64,000 bases of DNA from Loktanella sp. SALINAS62 (GTDB lineage Bacteria > Pseudomonadota > Alphaproteobacteria > Rhodobacterales > Rhodobacteraceae), in the NCBI RefSeq assembly GCF_018263905.1, contig NZ_JAAFZU010000001.1, positions 360,228 through 424,227 on the forward strand. Reading direction: 5' to 3'. Below, piece after piece: positions 1 through 8,449 of this stretch (position 1 is its first letter; each line of letters opens with the position of its first letter). The notes beneath the pieces are model-generated. The model worked only from the letters and a program-made list of their open reading frames with translations, was not told the origin of the DNA and did not search any database. Position numbers and translations under genes: made by a program.

Positions 1-191
1 CCTTGGAGATAGAGGAAAACGAAATAAACCCCCGTCAATATGCACAGGATCAGCGCCGACAGCACACCATTGACGATCAGCGGTTTGATGCCTTCGGGCA
101 GGATCATCGACAAAAGCTTTGGCACAAGCCACGCGATCAGGGCCAGCGCCATCGCGGGTATCAGCAGTGCGGCGGTCATGGCGTTTTCCAT
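1..191 (-). CDS. Membrane protein, 3' end cut off by window edge
   Basis: An open frame on the minus strand runs off the left end of the window. The visible N-terminus reads MENAMTAALLIPAMALALIA and continues with hydrophobic stretches at about residues 5-23 and 37-60, so at least two membrane segments are likely. ATG codons at 191 and 179 are both in frame. The second overlaps the stop of the small upstream frame as ATGA, which suggests translational coupling and may be the true start. No family can be named from 63 residues. It could be a small inner-membrane protein or the start of a larger transporter. Confidence 0.55.
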   Translation of the reverse strand, partial: MENAMTAALLIPAMALALIAWLVPKLLSMILPEGIKPLIVNGVLSALILCILTGVYFVFLYLQ

Positions 192-316
192 GCGGCAAGG
201 CAGCGGAACGCTGCAACCAGACGCAGCGGATCGCGCAGGGCGCTGTCGATGGCTGCCGCGTCGGATATGTCGGCACGGCGGACTGCGATTTCAGTGTCGC
301 GGTTGATTATCTGCAT
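176..316 (-). CDS. Possible 46-residue protein of unknown function
   Basis: A short minus-strand frame begins at ATG 316 and ends in an ATGA overlap with the membrane protein gene. That overlap is the main reason to think it is translated. The product has no membrane segment. Its first half (MQIINRDTEIAVRRADISDA) loosely recalls the first strand of GNAT acetyltransferases, but the frame stops before any acetyl-CoA motif, so it could be a relic. There is only a weak CAGG upstream. The 226 bases between this frame and the transpeptidase gene (317-542) hold nothing I recognise. Confidence 0.3.
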   Translation of the reverse strand: MQIINRDTEIAVRRADISDAAAIDSALRDPLRLVAAFRCLAAWKTP

Positions 317-542
317 GACGTTCGGGCCTGATCGGATGTCGCGGTACTGCGATCAACGCAAACTTTGTGTCCTTGTCATGGAACAGAAGCAGAAACAGGC
401 CGGATTTGTCCATCCCGTCGTCGGGCGGATTTCCATTTATGGCGTGAACCTAACCCGCGCCCCTGCCGCTTTTGGCGCGGGGTCGCCGGGTAGAACGTGG
501 GGCCACCTGCTTTGTCAGCGGGCCGCGACCGAATGGCCGCAA

Positions 543-1346
543 TCAGAAATTGCTGGCCAGTTGGTCGCGTTGCGGTTCACGATCGGCCGACACCGCCGCC
601 GGGCCAAGCAATTCGTCAGCGCTGATGATGGTCGGCGGCTGTTCGACGCCACGGTTAAAATATTCAGGATCGACGCGCAGTGATTCCGCCTCGGACCGGA
701 TGTTGATAGTCATCGGCGTGGTGACATTGTTGTACAGGTGAATGATGTCCTGATTGAACATGCGGATACAGCCGGCAGAGCCGGAATTGCCGATGCTGGC
801 CAGATCGTTGGTCCCGTGCACGCGATAGTAGGTATCGCGCCCGTTGCGGTAGATATACAGCGCCCGCGCACCCAATGGACTGCGCAGACCGCCGGGGATG
901 CCACCGCGGAAATCGCTGTAAACCTCTGGTTCGGTGCGGATCATGTTGGCGGTTGGCGTCCAGCCGGGCCATGCCTTTTTCAGCTGGATCGTCGCCAGAC
1001 CAGACAATGTGCGACCTTGACGGCCAACGCCGACGGGATAGCGGGTGGCCGTGCCATCCATCTTCACGTGATACAGAAACTTGGCATAGGGATCGACGTC
1101 GATGGACCCGCGCGGCGCTTCGCCGGTATAAACGCCTTCCATCCGGCGATTGATGCCTTGGGTGTATTCCAGCGGGATCGGCGGCAGATCGTAGCCCGCA
1201 TCCTGAAGGGGTGGGTATTCCGGCAAGAATGCGGGCATTTCGACCACAATTCCGGTGTCCGGGACACGCGGGGCACATGCCGCCGCGCCAGAAGCCAAAA
1301 GCATGGACCCAAAGGCCCGGCGGGACATGGACGACGTGACTGTCAT
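543..1346 (-). CDS. L,D-transpeptidase (YkuD domain), exported
   Basis: This is a peptidoglycan L,D-transpeptidase of the ErfK/YbiS/YcfS type, which makes 3-3 cross-links or attaches proteins to murein in the periplasm. The C-terminal half carries the family signature HGTND followed by SAGCIRM, with the nucleophilic Cys and the upstream His. The N-terminus has SRRAFGS and a hydrophobic stretch ending in ASGAAAC, so it is exported, possibly through Tat and possibly as a lipoprotein, although the lipobox is imperfect. The start is uncertain: GTG 1358, ATG 1346 and ATG 1328 are in frame. ATG 1346 is used here because it gives a normal signal length. The gene stands alone. Confidence 0.88.
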   Translation of the reverse strand: MTVTSSMSRRAFGSMLLASGAAACAPRVPDTGIVVEMPAFLPEYPPLQDAGYDLPPIPLEYTQGINRRMEGVYTGEAPRGSIDVDPYAKFLYHVKMDGTATRYPVGVGRQGRTLSGLATIQLKKAWPGWTPTANMIRTEPEVYSDFRGGIPGGLRSPLGARALYIYRNGRDTYYRVHGTNDLASIGNSGSAGCIRMFNQDIIHLYNNVTTPMTINIRSEAESLRVDPEYFNRGVEQPPTIISADELLGPAAVSADREPQRDQLASNF

Positions 1347-1627
1347 TTCTATTTTCACCGATCTTTATTTCAATCCTCTTTATCATTCCGGAATGATTTG
1401 GCAAATCGTCAGCGCCCCCGCGTTGCAATCGCTCACGATGGGTTGACCGGATTGCTTGCCTTGCGCGGGGCTGAACGGCAAGATTGCAGAATGAAACAGT
1501 TGAATTGCCGGATCGTGACCGGGCCCATCGCGCGAATCGCCCGACCTTTTGCCACCGCAGGGGCGAGGGCGTTGGCTTACTTTCACCACGCTATCGACGC
1601 GGTGGACGTCGATGGGGGACGGTGCAC

Positions 1628-2098
1628 GTGAAAATGACAGGCCTGTTCAATCGCCTGCTGCGCTATATTGCCCAGCGCGGCCTGCGCGATGCCGCGCGGT
1701 TGATCCCATCGGAAAGCAACCGGCTGGAACAGCCATCCCGCGCCAAGCCCGCGCCTGACGGGCAGATGCGGTTGCACCTCTTCGGGGCGAATTTCGAACA
1801 CGAAGCGGACGCCATCGGGTTTTGCACCCAGCCACCGGGCACCGATCTGCCCAGCCCCCTGACCGTGCAACTGGACGGTGCCTTTGTCGATCACGCAGAG
1901 GTCGAGGTGGTGCACGGCGCGATCAAACAACGGCTGGACACGTTTCTGGAAGACGAAGACACCGATGATGTGTTGCTGCGGCTAGCCGGTGACAACACAC
2001 TGATCATCCTGACAGAACGTGCTTTTTGTGGCATGCCTTTCAGCTTGGATGACACGCAGGATCTGACGTATCTAGGCGATATCATGGTGCGGGTCTGA
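1628..2098 (+). CDS. Conserved-looking protein of unknown function
   Basis: A 156-residue soluble protein with no signal peptide, membrane segment or motif I recognise. It begins with a basic amphipathic stretch (FNRLLRYIAQRGLRDAARLI) and is acidic in the middle (FLEDEDTDD). The GTG start at 1628 is chosen because GGGGGA lies about 10 bases upstream. An ATG two codons later (1634) is the alternative. Longer in-frame starts upstream give arginine-rich, non-protein-like sequence. It lies only three bases before the P1 peptidase gene and is probably co-transcribed and translationally coupled with it. The 281 bases in front (1347-1627) contain its promoter region and nothing else identified. Confidence 0.65.
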   Translation: MKMTGLFNRLLRYIAQRGLRDAARLIPSESNRLEQPSRAKPAPDGQMRLHLFGANFEHEADAIGFCTQPPGTDLPSPLTVQLDGAFVDHAEVEVVHGAIKQRLDTFLEDEDTDDVLLRLAGDNTLIILTERAFCGMPFSLDDTQDLTYLGDIMVRV

Positions 2099-2101
2099 CG
2101 G

Positions 2102-3085
2102 ATGCGGAATCTGCTGACGGATGTGGCCGGGCTGCTGGTCGGTCACGCACATGACACCCGGCTGAAATCGGGCGTCACCGTCGTCACAGCGGACACCCCT
2201 TTCGTCTGCGGCGTGCACGTCATGGGCGGGGCACCGGGCACGCGCGAAACCGATCTGCTGGCCCCCGACAAACTGGTTGAACGGGTCGATGCACTGGTGT
2301 TGTCGGGCGGGTCGGCGCTGGGTCTGGATGCGGCGTCCGGTGTGGCCAACGCGCTGCGCAGTCAGGGGCGCGGTTTCGATGTGGGTGGCCAGCGGGTGCC
2401 CATCGTGCCTGCCGCCATCCTGTTTGATCTGCTGAACGGCGGTGACAAGGACTGGACTGAAAACCCTTATGCCGCGCTGGGCGCTGCGGCGCTGCTGGCC
2501 GCCGATGATGCGCCCGGTCTGGGCAGCGTGGGCGCGGGCTGCGGGGCCACGACGGCAACGTTCAAGGGCGGGATCGGACAGGCGTCCACCATGCTGGAAG
2601 ATGGCACCATGGTCGCGGCACTAGTGGCCGTGAACGCGCTAGGGTCTGCCGTGGTCGGTGACGGCCCGCAATTCTGGGCCGCACCGTGGGAAAACGGCGA
2701 CGAATACGGCGGCCACGGTCCCGCGCTGCGTTATCCGGCAGGGCGCCCCGCGATGAAAGGCGACGGACGCCACACGACCCTTGGGATCGTCGCAACCGAC
2801 GCGGCCCTGACGCAGGCGCAGGCCACCCGGCTTGCCATCAGTGCGCACGACGGGTTTGCTCGTGCGCTGGTGCCCAGCCACACCCCGATGGACGGCGATC
2901 TGGTGTTTGCGCTGTCCCATGGCCGCCGCCCCATGACGGACGCCGCTGGGATGGGTCATGCCGCCGCGACCGTTACGGCCCGCGCCATCGCCCGTGCCAT
3001 CTGGCATGCGACAGCGGCACCCGGCGATCTGGTTCCAACCTACGCGGCACGACACGGCCCGCCACGGAACGCATCGGCAGACTAG
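2102..3085 (+). CDS. P1 family (S58, DmpA/NylC-like) peptidase
   Basis: A 327-residue N-terminal-nucleophile hydrolase of the DmpA/BapA/NylC group, whose members cleave N-terminal residues, beta-peptides or cyclic and oligomeric amides after self-processing. Family blocks seen are GVHVMGGAPGTRETDLL, VLSGGSALGLDAASGVANAL and GVGAGCGATTATFKGG. The sequence GRHTTLGIVATDA places the likely autocleavage site just before Thr225 or Thr226, matching the Thr of NylC/ThnT rather than the Ser of DmpA (inference by alignment from memory). There is no signal peptide, so it is cytoplasmic. It follows the unknown gene by three bases. The substrate cannot be predicted. Confidence 0.88.
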   Translation: MRNLLTDVAGLLVGHAHDTRLKSGVTVVTADTPFVCGVHVMGGAPGTRETDLLAPDKLVERVDALVLSGGSALGLDAASGVANALRSQGRGFDVGGQRVPIVPAAILFDLLNGGDKDWTENPYAALGAAALLAADDAPGLGSVGAGCGATTATFKGGIGQASTMLEDGTMVAALVAVNALGSAVVGDGPQFWAAPWENGDEYGGHGPALRYPAGRPAMKGDGRHTTLGIVATDAALTQAQATRLAISAHDGFARALVPSHTPMDGDLVFALSHGRRPMTDAAGMGHAAATVTARAIARAIWHATAAPGDLVPTYAARHGPPRNASAD

Positions 3086-3152
3086 CGGTTTTCCCCCGTC
3101 ACCAACCAAACTATATCCGACGCAACGCAACCGGATTCCGAAAGGATCAGCC

Positions 3153-4631
3153 ATGCTCGATCAGACAACCGACCTTGCCGCGCAACTCAAGCGCCCCGAT
3201 CTTTTGTGCCAAAAGGCCTATGTCGCGGGGGAATGGGTGGACGCCGCATCCGGCAAGACCATCGACGTGGTCAACCCGGCCCGTGGCGACGTGATCGCCA
3301 CCGTCCCCGACCTGACGCGCGAAGAAGTGGCGCGCGCCATCGCCGCCGCCGACAAGGCGCGCCATTCATGGGCCAAGCGCACCGGCAAGGACCGCGCGTC
3401 GGTGATGCGTAAATGGTACGATCTGATGATGGCCAACCAAGAAGACCTTGCCGTCATCATGACCGCAGAACAGGGCAAACCGCTGACGGAATCGCGCGGC
3501 GAGGTCGCTTACGGTGCGGGTTTCGTCGAATGGTTCGGTGAAGAAGCCAAGCGCATCTACGGCGAAACGATCCCCGCACATCTGGAAAACGCCCGCATTA
3601 CGGTGATAAAGCAGCCGATCGGTGTTGCCGCCGCGATCACGCCGTGGAATTTCCCCAACGCGATGATCGCGCGCAAGGTGGCACCCGCCTTGGCGGCCGG
3701 TTGCGGTTTCGTGGTGCGCCCCGCATCGCTGACCCCGCTGTCGGCGCTGGCGATGGGCAAGCTGGCCGAAGAAGCAGGCATCCCCAATGGATTGTTCAGC
3801 GTCGTCACGTCCGACGACAGTTCCGGCATTGGCAAGGAGTTTTGCGAAAACCACGCCGTGCGCAAGCTGACCTTTACCGGATCGACCGAAGTGGGGCGCA
3901 TCCTGCTGCGACAGGCTGCCGATCAGGTGATGAAATGTTCGATGGAACTGGGCGGCAACGCGCCGTTCATCGTGTTCGACGACGCCGACATTGACGCCGC
4001 CGTGCAGGGCGCCATCGCCTGCAAATTCCGCAACAACGGCCAGACCTGCGTCTGTGCCAACCGGATCTATGTGCAAAAAGGCGTCTATGACGCATTCGCG
4101 CAAAAGCTGAAGGCCGCCGTGGAAAAGCTGACCGTGGGTGACGGACTGAAGGACGGTACCGATCTGGGACCGCTGATCGAACCCAAGGCCAAGGAAAAGG
4201 TCAAGGAACACATGGCCGACGCCGTATCCAAGGGCGGCACCGTCATTCTGGGCGGCGAAGAACACGCGCTGGGCGGTCAATTCTTTCAGCCAACCATCGT
4301 GACGGGCGCGACGCAGGACATGCTGGTGGCGACCGACGAAACATTCGGTCCCTTTGCGCCGCTGTTCGCCTTCGAGGACGAGGACGAGGTGATCGCCATG
4401 GCGAACGACACGATCTTTGGTCTTGCCAGCTATTTCTACGCCAAGGACATGTCCCGCGTGATCAAGGTGCAAGAGGCGCTGGAATACGGCATCGTCGGCG
4501 TGAACACCGGGATCATCAGCACCGAAGTCGCGCCCTTTGGCGGCGTGAAACAATCGGGTCTGGGCCGCGAAGGCAGCCACCACGGCATCGACGATTACCT
4601 TGAGATGAAATACATCTGCACGGCTATCTGA
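3153..4631 (+). CDS. gabD: NAD(P)-dependent succinate-semialdehyde dehydrogenase family protein
   Basis: A 492-residue aldehyde dehydrogenase close to GabD, which oxidises succinate semialdehyde to succinate in GABA catabolism. Seen are the cofactor-fold entry PWNFPNAMIARKVAPALAAG, the general-base Glu in MELGGNAPF and the catalytic Cys at about residue 299 in NNGQTCVCANRIYV. The double-Cys pattern and the ending GLGREGSHHGIDDYLEMKY are typical of GabD/DavD enzymes; glutarate semialdehyde is an alternative substrate. ATG 3153 is preceded by AAAGGA. No aminotransferase is adjacent. One residue differs from the GabD norm: the usual FTKPAS/RPA segment reads VVRPASLTPLSA. Confidence 0.92.
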   Translation: MLDQTTDLAAQLKRPDLLCQKAYVAGEWVDAASGKTIDVVNPARGDVIATVPDLTREEVARAIAAADKARHSWAKRTGKDRASVMRKWYDLMMANQEDLAVIMTAEQGKPLTESRGEVAYGAGFVEWFGEEAKRIYGETIPAHLENARITVIKQPIGVAAAITPWNFPNAMIARKVAPALAAGCGFVVRPASLTPLSALAMGKLAEEAGIPNGLFSVVTSDDSSGIGKEFCENHAVRKLTFTGSTEVGRILLRQAADQVMKCSMELGGNAPFIVFDDADIDAAVQGAIACKFRNNGQTCVCANRIYVQKGVYDAFAQKLKAAVEKLTVGDGLKDGTDLGPLIEPKAKEKVKEHMADAVSKGGTVILGGEEHALGGQFFQPTIVTGATQDMLVATDETFGPFAPLFAFEDEDEVIAMANDTIFGLASYFYAKDMSRVIKVQEALEYGIVGVNTGIISTEVAPFGGVKQSGLGREGSHHGIDDYLEMKYICTAI

Positions 4632-4648
4632 ATACCCGGATCGCCCGC

Positions 4649-4677
4649 ACCGAAAGCGGTATTTTGCCGCTTTCGGT
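4649..4677 (+). terminator. Strong hairpin after gabD
   Basis: ACCGAAAGCGG (4649-4659) and CCGCTTTCGGT (4667-4677) form an 11-bp perfect stem with a 7-base T-rich loop, 18 bases past the gabD stop. There is no T-run after it, so it may act as an mRNA-stabilising 3' end or a weak terminator. Confidence 0.6.
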
Positions 4678-4756
4678 CATCCGATTGCGCACATCTTTTT
4701 CTTTTTGTACATCTCACATGGCAGGACCGTCCTGCGTTTTAATTAAGGATCGGTCC

Positions 4757-5860
4757 ATGCGCGCAGCGTTGCCCCCGAACGAGGATGAACGGCTGGAGGC
4801 GTTGTCAGCCTATGATTTCAAAAGCACGCCGCATGAATCCGATTTCGACGATATCGTCGATCTGGCGTCCAAGATTTGTGAAACACCCGTGTCGCTGATG
4901 TCGCTGCTGGACAAGGACCGCCAATGGTTCAAATCCAGCGTGGGCGTGAAAGTCGATGATACGCCCCGCGACAACGCGATCTGCGCCCATGCCCTGCTGC
5001 AAGACGATCTGCTGGAAATCGAAGACATGCAGGTTGACCCGCGCACCGCCGATAACGGGTTGATTGTGCGGGACAACGGGCTGCGATTTTACGCCGGTGT
5101 TCAGCTACGCACGCCGCAGGGATTGGCGATCGGAACGCTGTGCGTGCTGGACAACAAACCGCGCAAACTGACGGACCTGCAACGCCAGACGCTGCGCACG
5201 CTTGCAAATCAGGTCATGACCCAGCTTGAACTGCGCCGCACGCTGCACAATCAGGAAATCCTGCGCCAGGAAATGGACCACCGGGTCAAGAATTCGTTGC
5301 AGACCGTGCAATCGCTGATCCGGCTTTACGGAAGCAAGGTGACGGACCCCGTCGCAACCGAAGCGTTCGCCGCCGTGGACCGTCGCCTGACCGCCGTTGT
5401 GGCGCTGCACCGCGAGTTGCATCAATCCAGCGCGGTGGCACGGGTACGGATGCAGCCGTTCATGGCGGGGATCCTGTCTCATCTGCGCCAGACCTGTCCG
5501 GACAGCATCACGATCAAATCGCAGGTCGCCGACTTTGAACTGGCATCTGCCGAAGCGACGGCGGTGGCCGTGGTGGTGTCGGAATGTGTGGCGAATGCGG
5601 TGAAACACGCCTTTCCGGACCAGCGCGACGGGGTGATCGACGTGACCTTGCAATATTGTCCCGATGGCAGAGTGGAAATGCGCTGCGCCGACAACGGCAT
5701 CGGGTCCGACACCGCCAACAGTCCCATCGAAATGCTGACCAGTCTGGGCCAGCGGATCATGGAAGCCTCTGCCCAGCAGATCGCGGCAAAGCTGGACCGC
5801 AAAAGCGGGCCGGATGGTTATGTCGTCACAATGACATTCAAACCGGTGCTGGTGCCCTAG
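4757..5860 (+). CDS. Sensor histidine kinase, GAF plus HisKA_2/HATPase
   Basis: A 367-residue soluble kinase with no membrane segment. Residues about 30-160 form a GAF domain (ending AIGTLCVLDNKPRKLTDLQ). The phospho-acceptor His lies in MDHRVKNSLQTVQSLIRLY, the HisKA_2/HWE-like box. The ATP-binding domain shows the N box SECVANAVKHAF and G box DNGIGS. Such kinases in alphaproteobacteria often feed the PhyR-EcfG general stress pathway or respond to light or redox, but no response regulator is adjacent, so the partner is unknown. ATG 4757 is chosen for the AAGGA just upstream. The gene ends tail to tail with the DUF1285 gene, overlapping by four bases. Confidence 0.88.
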   Translation: MRAALPPNEDERLEALSAYDFKSTPHESDFDDIVDLASKICETPVSLMSLLDKDRQWFKSSVGVKVDDTPRDNAICAHALLQDDLLEIEDMQVDPRTADNGLIVRDNGLRFYAGVQLRTPQGLAIGTLCVLDNKPRKLTDLQRQTLRTLANQVMTQLELRRTLHNQEILRQEMDHRVKNSLQTVQSLIRLYGSKVTDPVATEAFAAVDRRLTAVVALHRELHQSSAVARVRMQPFMAGILSHLRQTCPDSITIKSQVADFELASAEATAVAVVVSECVANAVKHAFPDQRDGVIDVTLQYCPDGRVEMRCADNGIGSDTANSPIEMLTSLGQRIMEASAQQIAAKLDRKSGPDGYVVTMTFKPVLVP

Positions 5861-6465
5861 ACACCATCGGGCAGTTCCGACGTCTTGATGATCGGAAAGA
5901 ACGCGCCGCCCGACCGCACACCGAACCAATCGTCGCCATCGTGGTTTTCAGTCTCTCCCAGATCCACAAGACGGTAAAAACTTTTGCGGTCGATCAACGC
6001 TTCAAGGTTGCGACGGATCAGCACATATGGCGACGGTTCGCCCGTTTCGGGGTCGCGCGTCACCCGGATCGGCGCGTCGGGGCCTGCGGTGACATGATCG
6101 CCCACGTTGGTTTCGAACACCAGATCATCGCCCGTGCGCCGGAAATCGATGGCAACGAACGGCGCGTCTTCGACTGTGATGCCGACCTTTTCCACTGGCG
6201 TGACAAGGAAATAATCATCCCCCTCCCGTTTCAGGATGGTCGAAAACAGCCGCACCAGCCGGGTCCGGCCAATCGGTGTGCCCTGATAGAACCACGTCCC
6301 GTCCCGCGCGATCCGCATGTCGATGTCACCGCAGAAATCGGGGTTCCACAGATGCACCGGCGGCAGCCCACCTGCCTTTTGCGCCTTGTTTGCCGCATCC
6401 GCGAGGCTTTCGGCAGTAGGTGTCACGTTCTTTTGTGGACCGGGTCGCTTTGTCATTGGGGTCAT
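5857..6465 (-). CDS. DUF1285 domain protein
   Basis: A 202-residue cytoplasmic protein. The stretch beginning PPVHLWNPDFCGDIDMRIAR and the following DGTWFYQGTPIGRTRLVRLF match the DUF1285 family, which has known structures but no assigned activity. It is divergent from the MoxR gene 50 bases away, a pairing I remember from many Rhodobacteraceae, so it may serve the same membrane-protein cluster. The N-terminal 30 residues are low-complexity (Ala/Lys-rich). Confidence 0.85.
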   Translation of the reverse strand: MTPMTKRPGPQKNVTPTAESLADAANKAQKAGGLPPVHLWNPDFCGDIDMRIARDGTWFYQGTPIGRTRLVRLFSTILKREGDDYFLVTPVEKVGITVEDAPFVAIDFRRTGDDLVFETNVGDHVTAGPDAPIRVTRDPETGEPSPYVLIRRNLEALIDRKSFYRLVDLGETENHDGDDWFGVRSGGAFFPIIKTSELPDGV

Positions 6466-6515
6466 CCGCGATAAGTGCTGTTATAACGGGACATAGCGGC
6501 GAAGGATGGATTGTC

Positions 6516-7520
6516 ATGGCGAATACCGACGACCTTGTAGCGCAGATCGAAGCATTGGGCGAAAAGCTCGCACTTGCCCGCGCCTCGATCGCGGCGCGAT
6601 TTCTGGGGCAGGATCGGGTCGTCGATCTGACGCTGACCGCGCTGATCTGCGGCGGGCATGCAGTGCTGATCGGCCTGCCCGGTCTGGGCAAGACCCGGCT
6701 GGTCGATACACTGTCGACGGTCATGGGGCTGGACGGCAACCGTATTCAGTTCACCCCCGACCTGATGCCAGCCGACATTCTGGGGTCCGAAGTGCTGGAA
6801 ACCGGCGAAGGCGGCGCCCGCGCGTTCCGCTTTATCGAGGGTCCGATCTTCTGCCAGCTTCTGATGGCAGACGAAATCAACCGGGCCAGCCCACGCACGC
6901 AGTCCGCGCTGCTGCAGGCAATGCAGGAAAAAGAAGTCACGATCGCAGGCCAGCACCGCAAACTGGGCGTTCCGTTTCACGTACTTGCCACCCAGAACCC
7001 GATCGAACAAGAAGGCACCTATCCCCTACCAGAGGCGCAGTTGGACCGTTTCCTTGTGCAGATCGACGTGCCCTATCCCGACCGCCAGACCGAACGTGAC
7101 ATCCTGATTGCGACCACGGGTGCGGTCGATGCGCAATCCACCGCCGTCTTTACCGCCGCCGAACTGCTGGCCGCACAGGATTTGCTGCGCCGGATGCCAG
7201 TGGGTGACGGGATCGTGGAAATGATCCTTGATCTGGTGCGCGCCTGCCGTCCGGGCGCGGATGCCACACGCGACGTGAACGACAGCGTCAGCTGGGGTCC
7301 CGGCCCCCGTGCATCGCAGGCGCTGATGCTGTGTGTGCGGGCGCAGGCACTGCTGTCAGGCCGACTTGCCCCCACGCCAGAGGATGTGCGCGCGATGGCC
7401 ACACCCGTGCTGAAACACCGGATGGCGCTGTCCTTTGCAGCGCGCGCGCGCGGCGTCGATCTGGACGCGCTGATCGACAGCGTGGCCGCCGACATCACCC
7501 GGACCGCCGCCGCCGCATGA
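6516..7520 (+). CDS. MoxR family AAA+ ATPase
   Basis: A 334-residue AAA+ chaperone-like ATPase. The Walker A is GLPGLGKTRL (about residue 52) and the Walker B is LLMADEINRA, followed by SPRTQSALLQAMQEKEVTI, the hallmark of the MoxR group. MoxR proteins remodel or insert metal into partners that carry VWA-like domains; the partner is probably the DUF58 protein encoded next, which overlaps by four bases (ATGA). The start at 6516 has GAAGGA nine bases upstream; longer in-frame starts run into the divergent DUF1285 promoter region. Confidence 0.93.
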   Translation: MANTDDLVAQIEALGEKLALARASIAARFLGQDRVVDLTLTALICGGHAVLIGLPGLGKTRLVDTLSTVMGLDGNRIQFTPDLMPADILGSEVLETGEGGARAFRFIEGPIFCQLLMADEINRASPRTQSALLQAMQEKEVTIAGQHRKLGVPFHVLATQNPIEQEGTYPLPEAQLDRFLVQIDVPYPDRQTERDILIATTGAVDAQSTAVFTAAELLAAQDLLRRMPVGDGIVEMILDLVRACRPGADATRDVNDSVSWGPGPRASQALMLCVRAQALLSGRLAPTPEDVRAMATPVLKHRMALSFAARARGVDLDALIDSVAADITRTAAAA

Positions 7521-8389
7521 CCGACCCCACCGCCCTGCGCACCCGCGCCGAACGGACCGCCAGCGCGCTGCCGCCCCTGTTGGCGACCGCGGAACATCTG
7601 GCCAGCACCGTGATCCTGGGCGATCACGGTCGCCGTCGCGCCGGAACCGGCGATACATTCTGGCAATACCGCCCCGCACAAAGCCACGACACCGCCCGCA
7701 GTATCGACTGGCGACGCTCTGCGCGGTCCGACAGCGCATTCGTGCAGGACAGGGAATGGCAGATCGCGCAGTCGGTCGTATTCTGGGTCGATCAGGGCGC
7801 GTCGATGCGGTTCAGCTCTGACTCCGGCGTGCCGGACAAGGCAACGGTCGCACGCACGCTGGCGCTGGCCTGCGCAATCTTGCTGAACCGGGGGGGTGAA
7901 CGCATCGGATTGACCGGGTCCGCCTTGCCGCCCCGTCGTGGCACCGCACAGATCACGCAAATGGCCGCCTTGCTGTCGCAGGACGACCCCGCCGACTACG
8001 CCCTGCCCGAAGCACGCGGCATGGTGCCCCACAGCCGGGCGGTGTTCGTTTCGGATTTCCTGTCGGACCTCGCCCCGATTGAATCAGCACTGACCCGTGC
8101 CGCCGATCAGGGCGTGCATGGCGCGCTGGTCCAGATCCTTGATCCGCAGGAAGAAGCGTTCCCCTTTGACGGGCGCACCGTATTTGAGTCGATGACCGGT
8201 GGCCTGCGTCACGAAACGCTCAAGGCCGGAGATCTGCGCAACCGCTATCTGGACCGGCTGGCCGAACGCAAGGACCGGCTCAGCGGTCTGGGCCGCACGA
8301 CGGGCTGGCAGTTCACGACACAGCACACCGATGCCCCCGCCACGCAGGCCCTGCTGTGGCTTTATTCCGCGTTGGAGCAATCGGCATGA
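7517..8389 (+). CDS. DUF58 domain protein (VWA-like, MoxR partner)
   Basis: A 290-residue soluble DUF58 protein. The DUF58 core is seen around SIDWRRSARSDSAFVQDREW, followed by a degenerate von Willebrand A fold (VFWVDQGASMRFSS). Proteins of this kind pair with MoxR ATPases and are thought to act as adaptors at the membrane. It overlaps the MoxR gene as ATGA and is followed by a copy of the dispersed repeat before the DUF4159 gene. Most DUF58 proteins have two N-terminal membrane segments; none is visible here, so this is the short soluble form. Confidence 0.9.
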   Translation: MTDPTALRTRAERTASALPPLLATAEHLASTVILGDHGRRRAGTGDTFWQYRPAQSHDTARSIDWRRSARSDSAFVQDREWQIAQSVVFWVDQGASMRFSSDSGVPDKATVARTLALACAILLNRGGERIGLTGSALPPRRGTAQITQMAALLSQDDPADYALPEARGMVPHSRAVFVSDFLSDLAPIESALTRAADQGVHGALVQILDPQEEAFPFDGRTVFESMTGGLRHETLKAGDLRNRYLDRLAERKDRLSGLGRTTGWQFTTQHTDAPATQALLWLYSALEQSA

Positions 8390-8390
8390 T

Positions 8391-8440
8391 CCTTCTTCTT
8401 GCCATAAATATCCCGGGGGTCCGGGGGCAGCGCCCCCGGG
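8391..8440 (-). repeat. Dispersed intergenic repeat, copy A (inverted)
   Basis: The core reads on the minus strand (GATATTTATGGCAAGAAGAA) and begins one base after the DUF58 stop. On the plus strand it is followed by a G/C stem-loop made of GGGGGC and GCCCCC around AGC. This is the only copy of the four whose core points away from the downstream start codon. Confidence 0.75.
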
Positions 8441-8449
8441 ACTTGCATC

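Noticed and set aside
3-683. 226-residue plus-strand open frame at the left end
   Set aside because: It lies opposite the membrane protein and L,D-transpeptidase genes, is rich in Arg/Gln and shows no domain; it is a shadow of high-GC coding on the other strand.
1484-1627. Longer N-terminus for the gene at 1628
   Set aside because: The extra codons read as an Arg-rich non-protein-like sequence and lack a ribosome-binding site; GTG 1628 has GGGGGA upstream.
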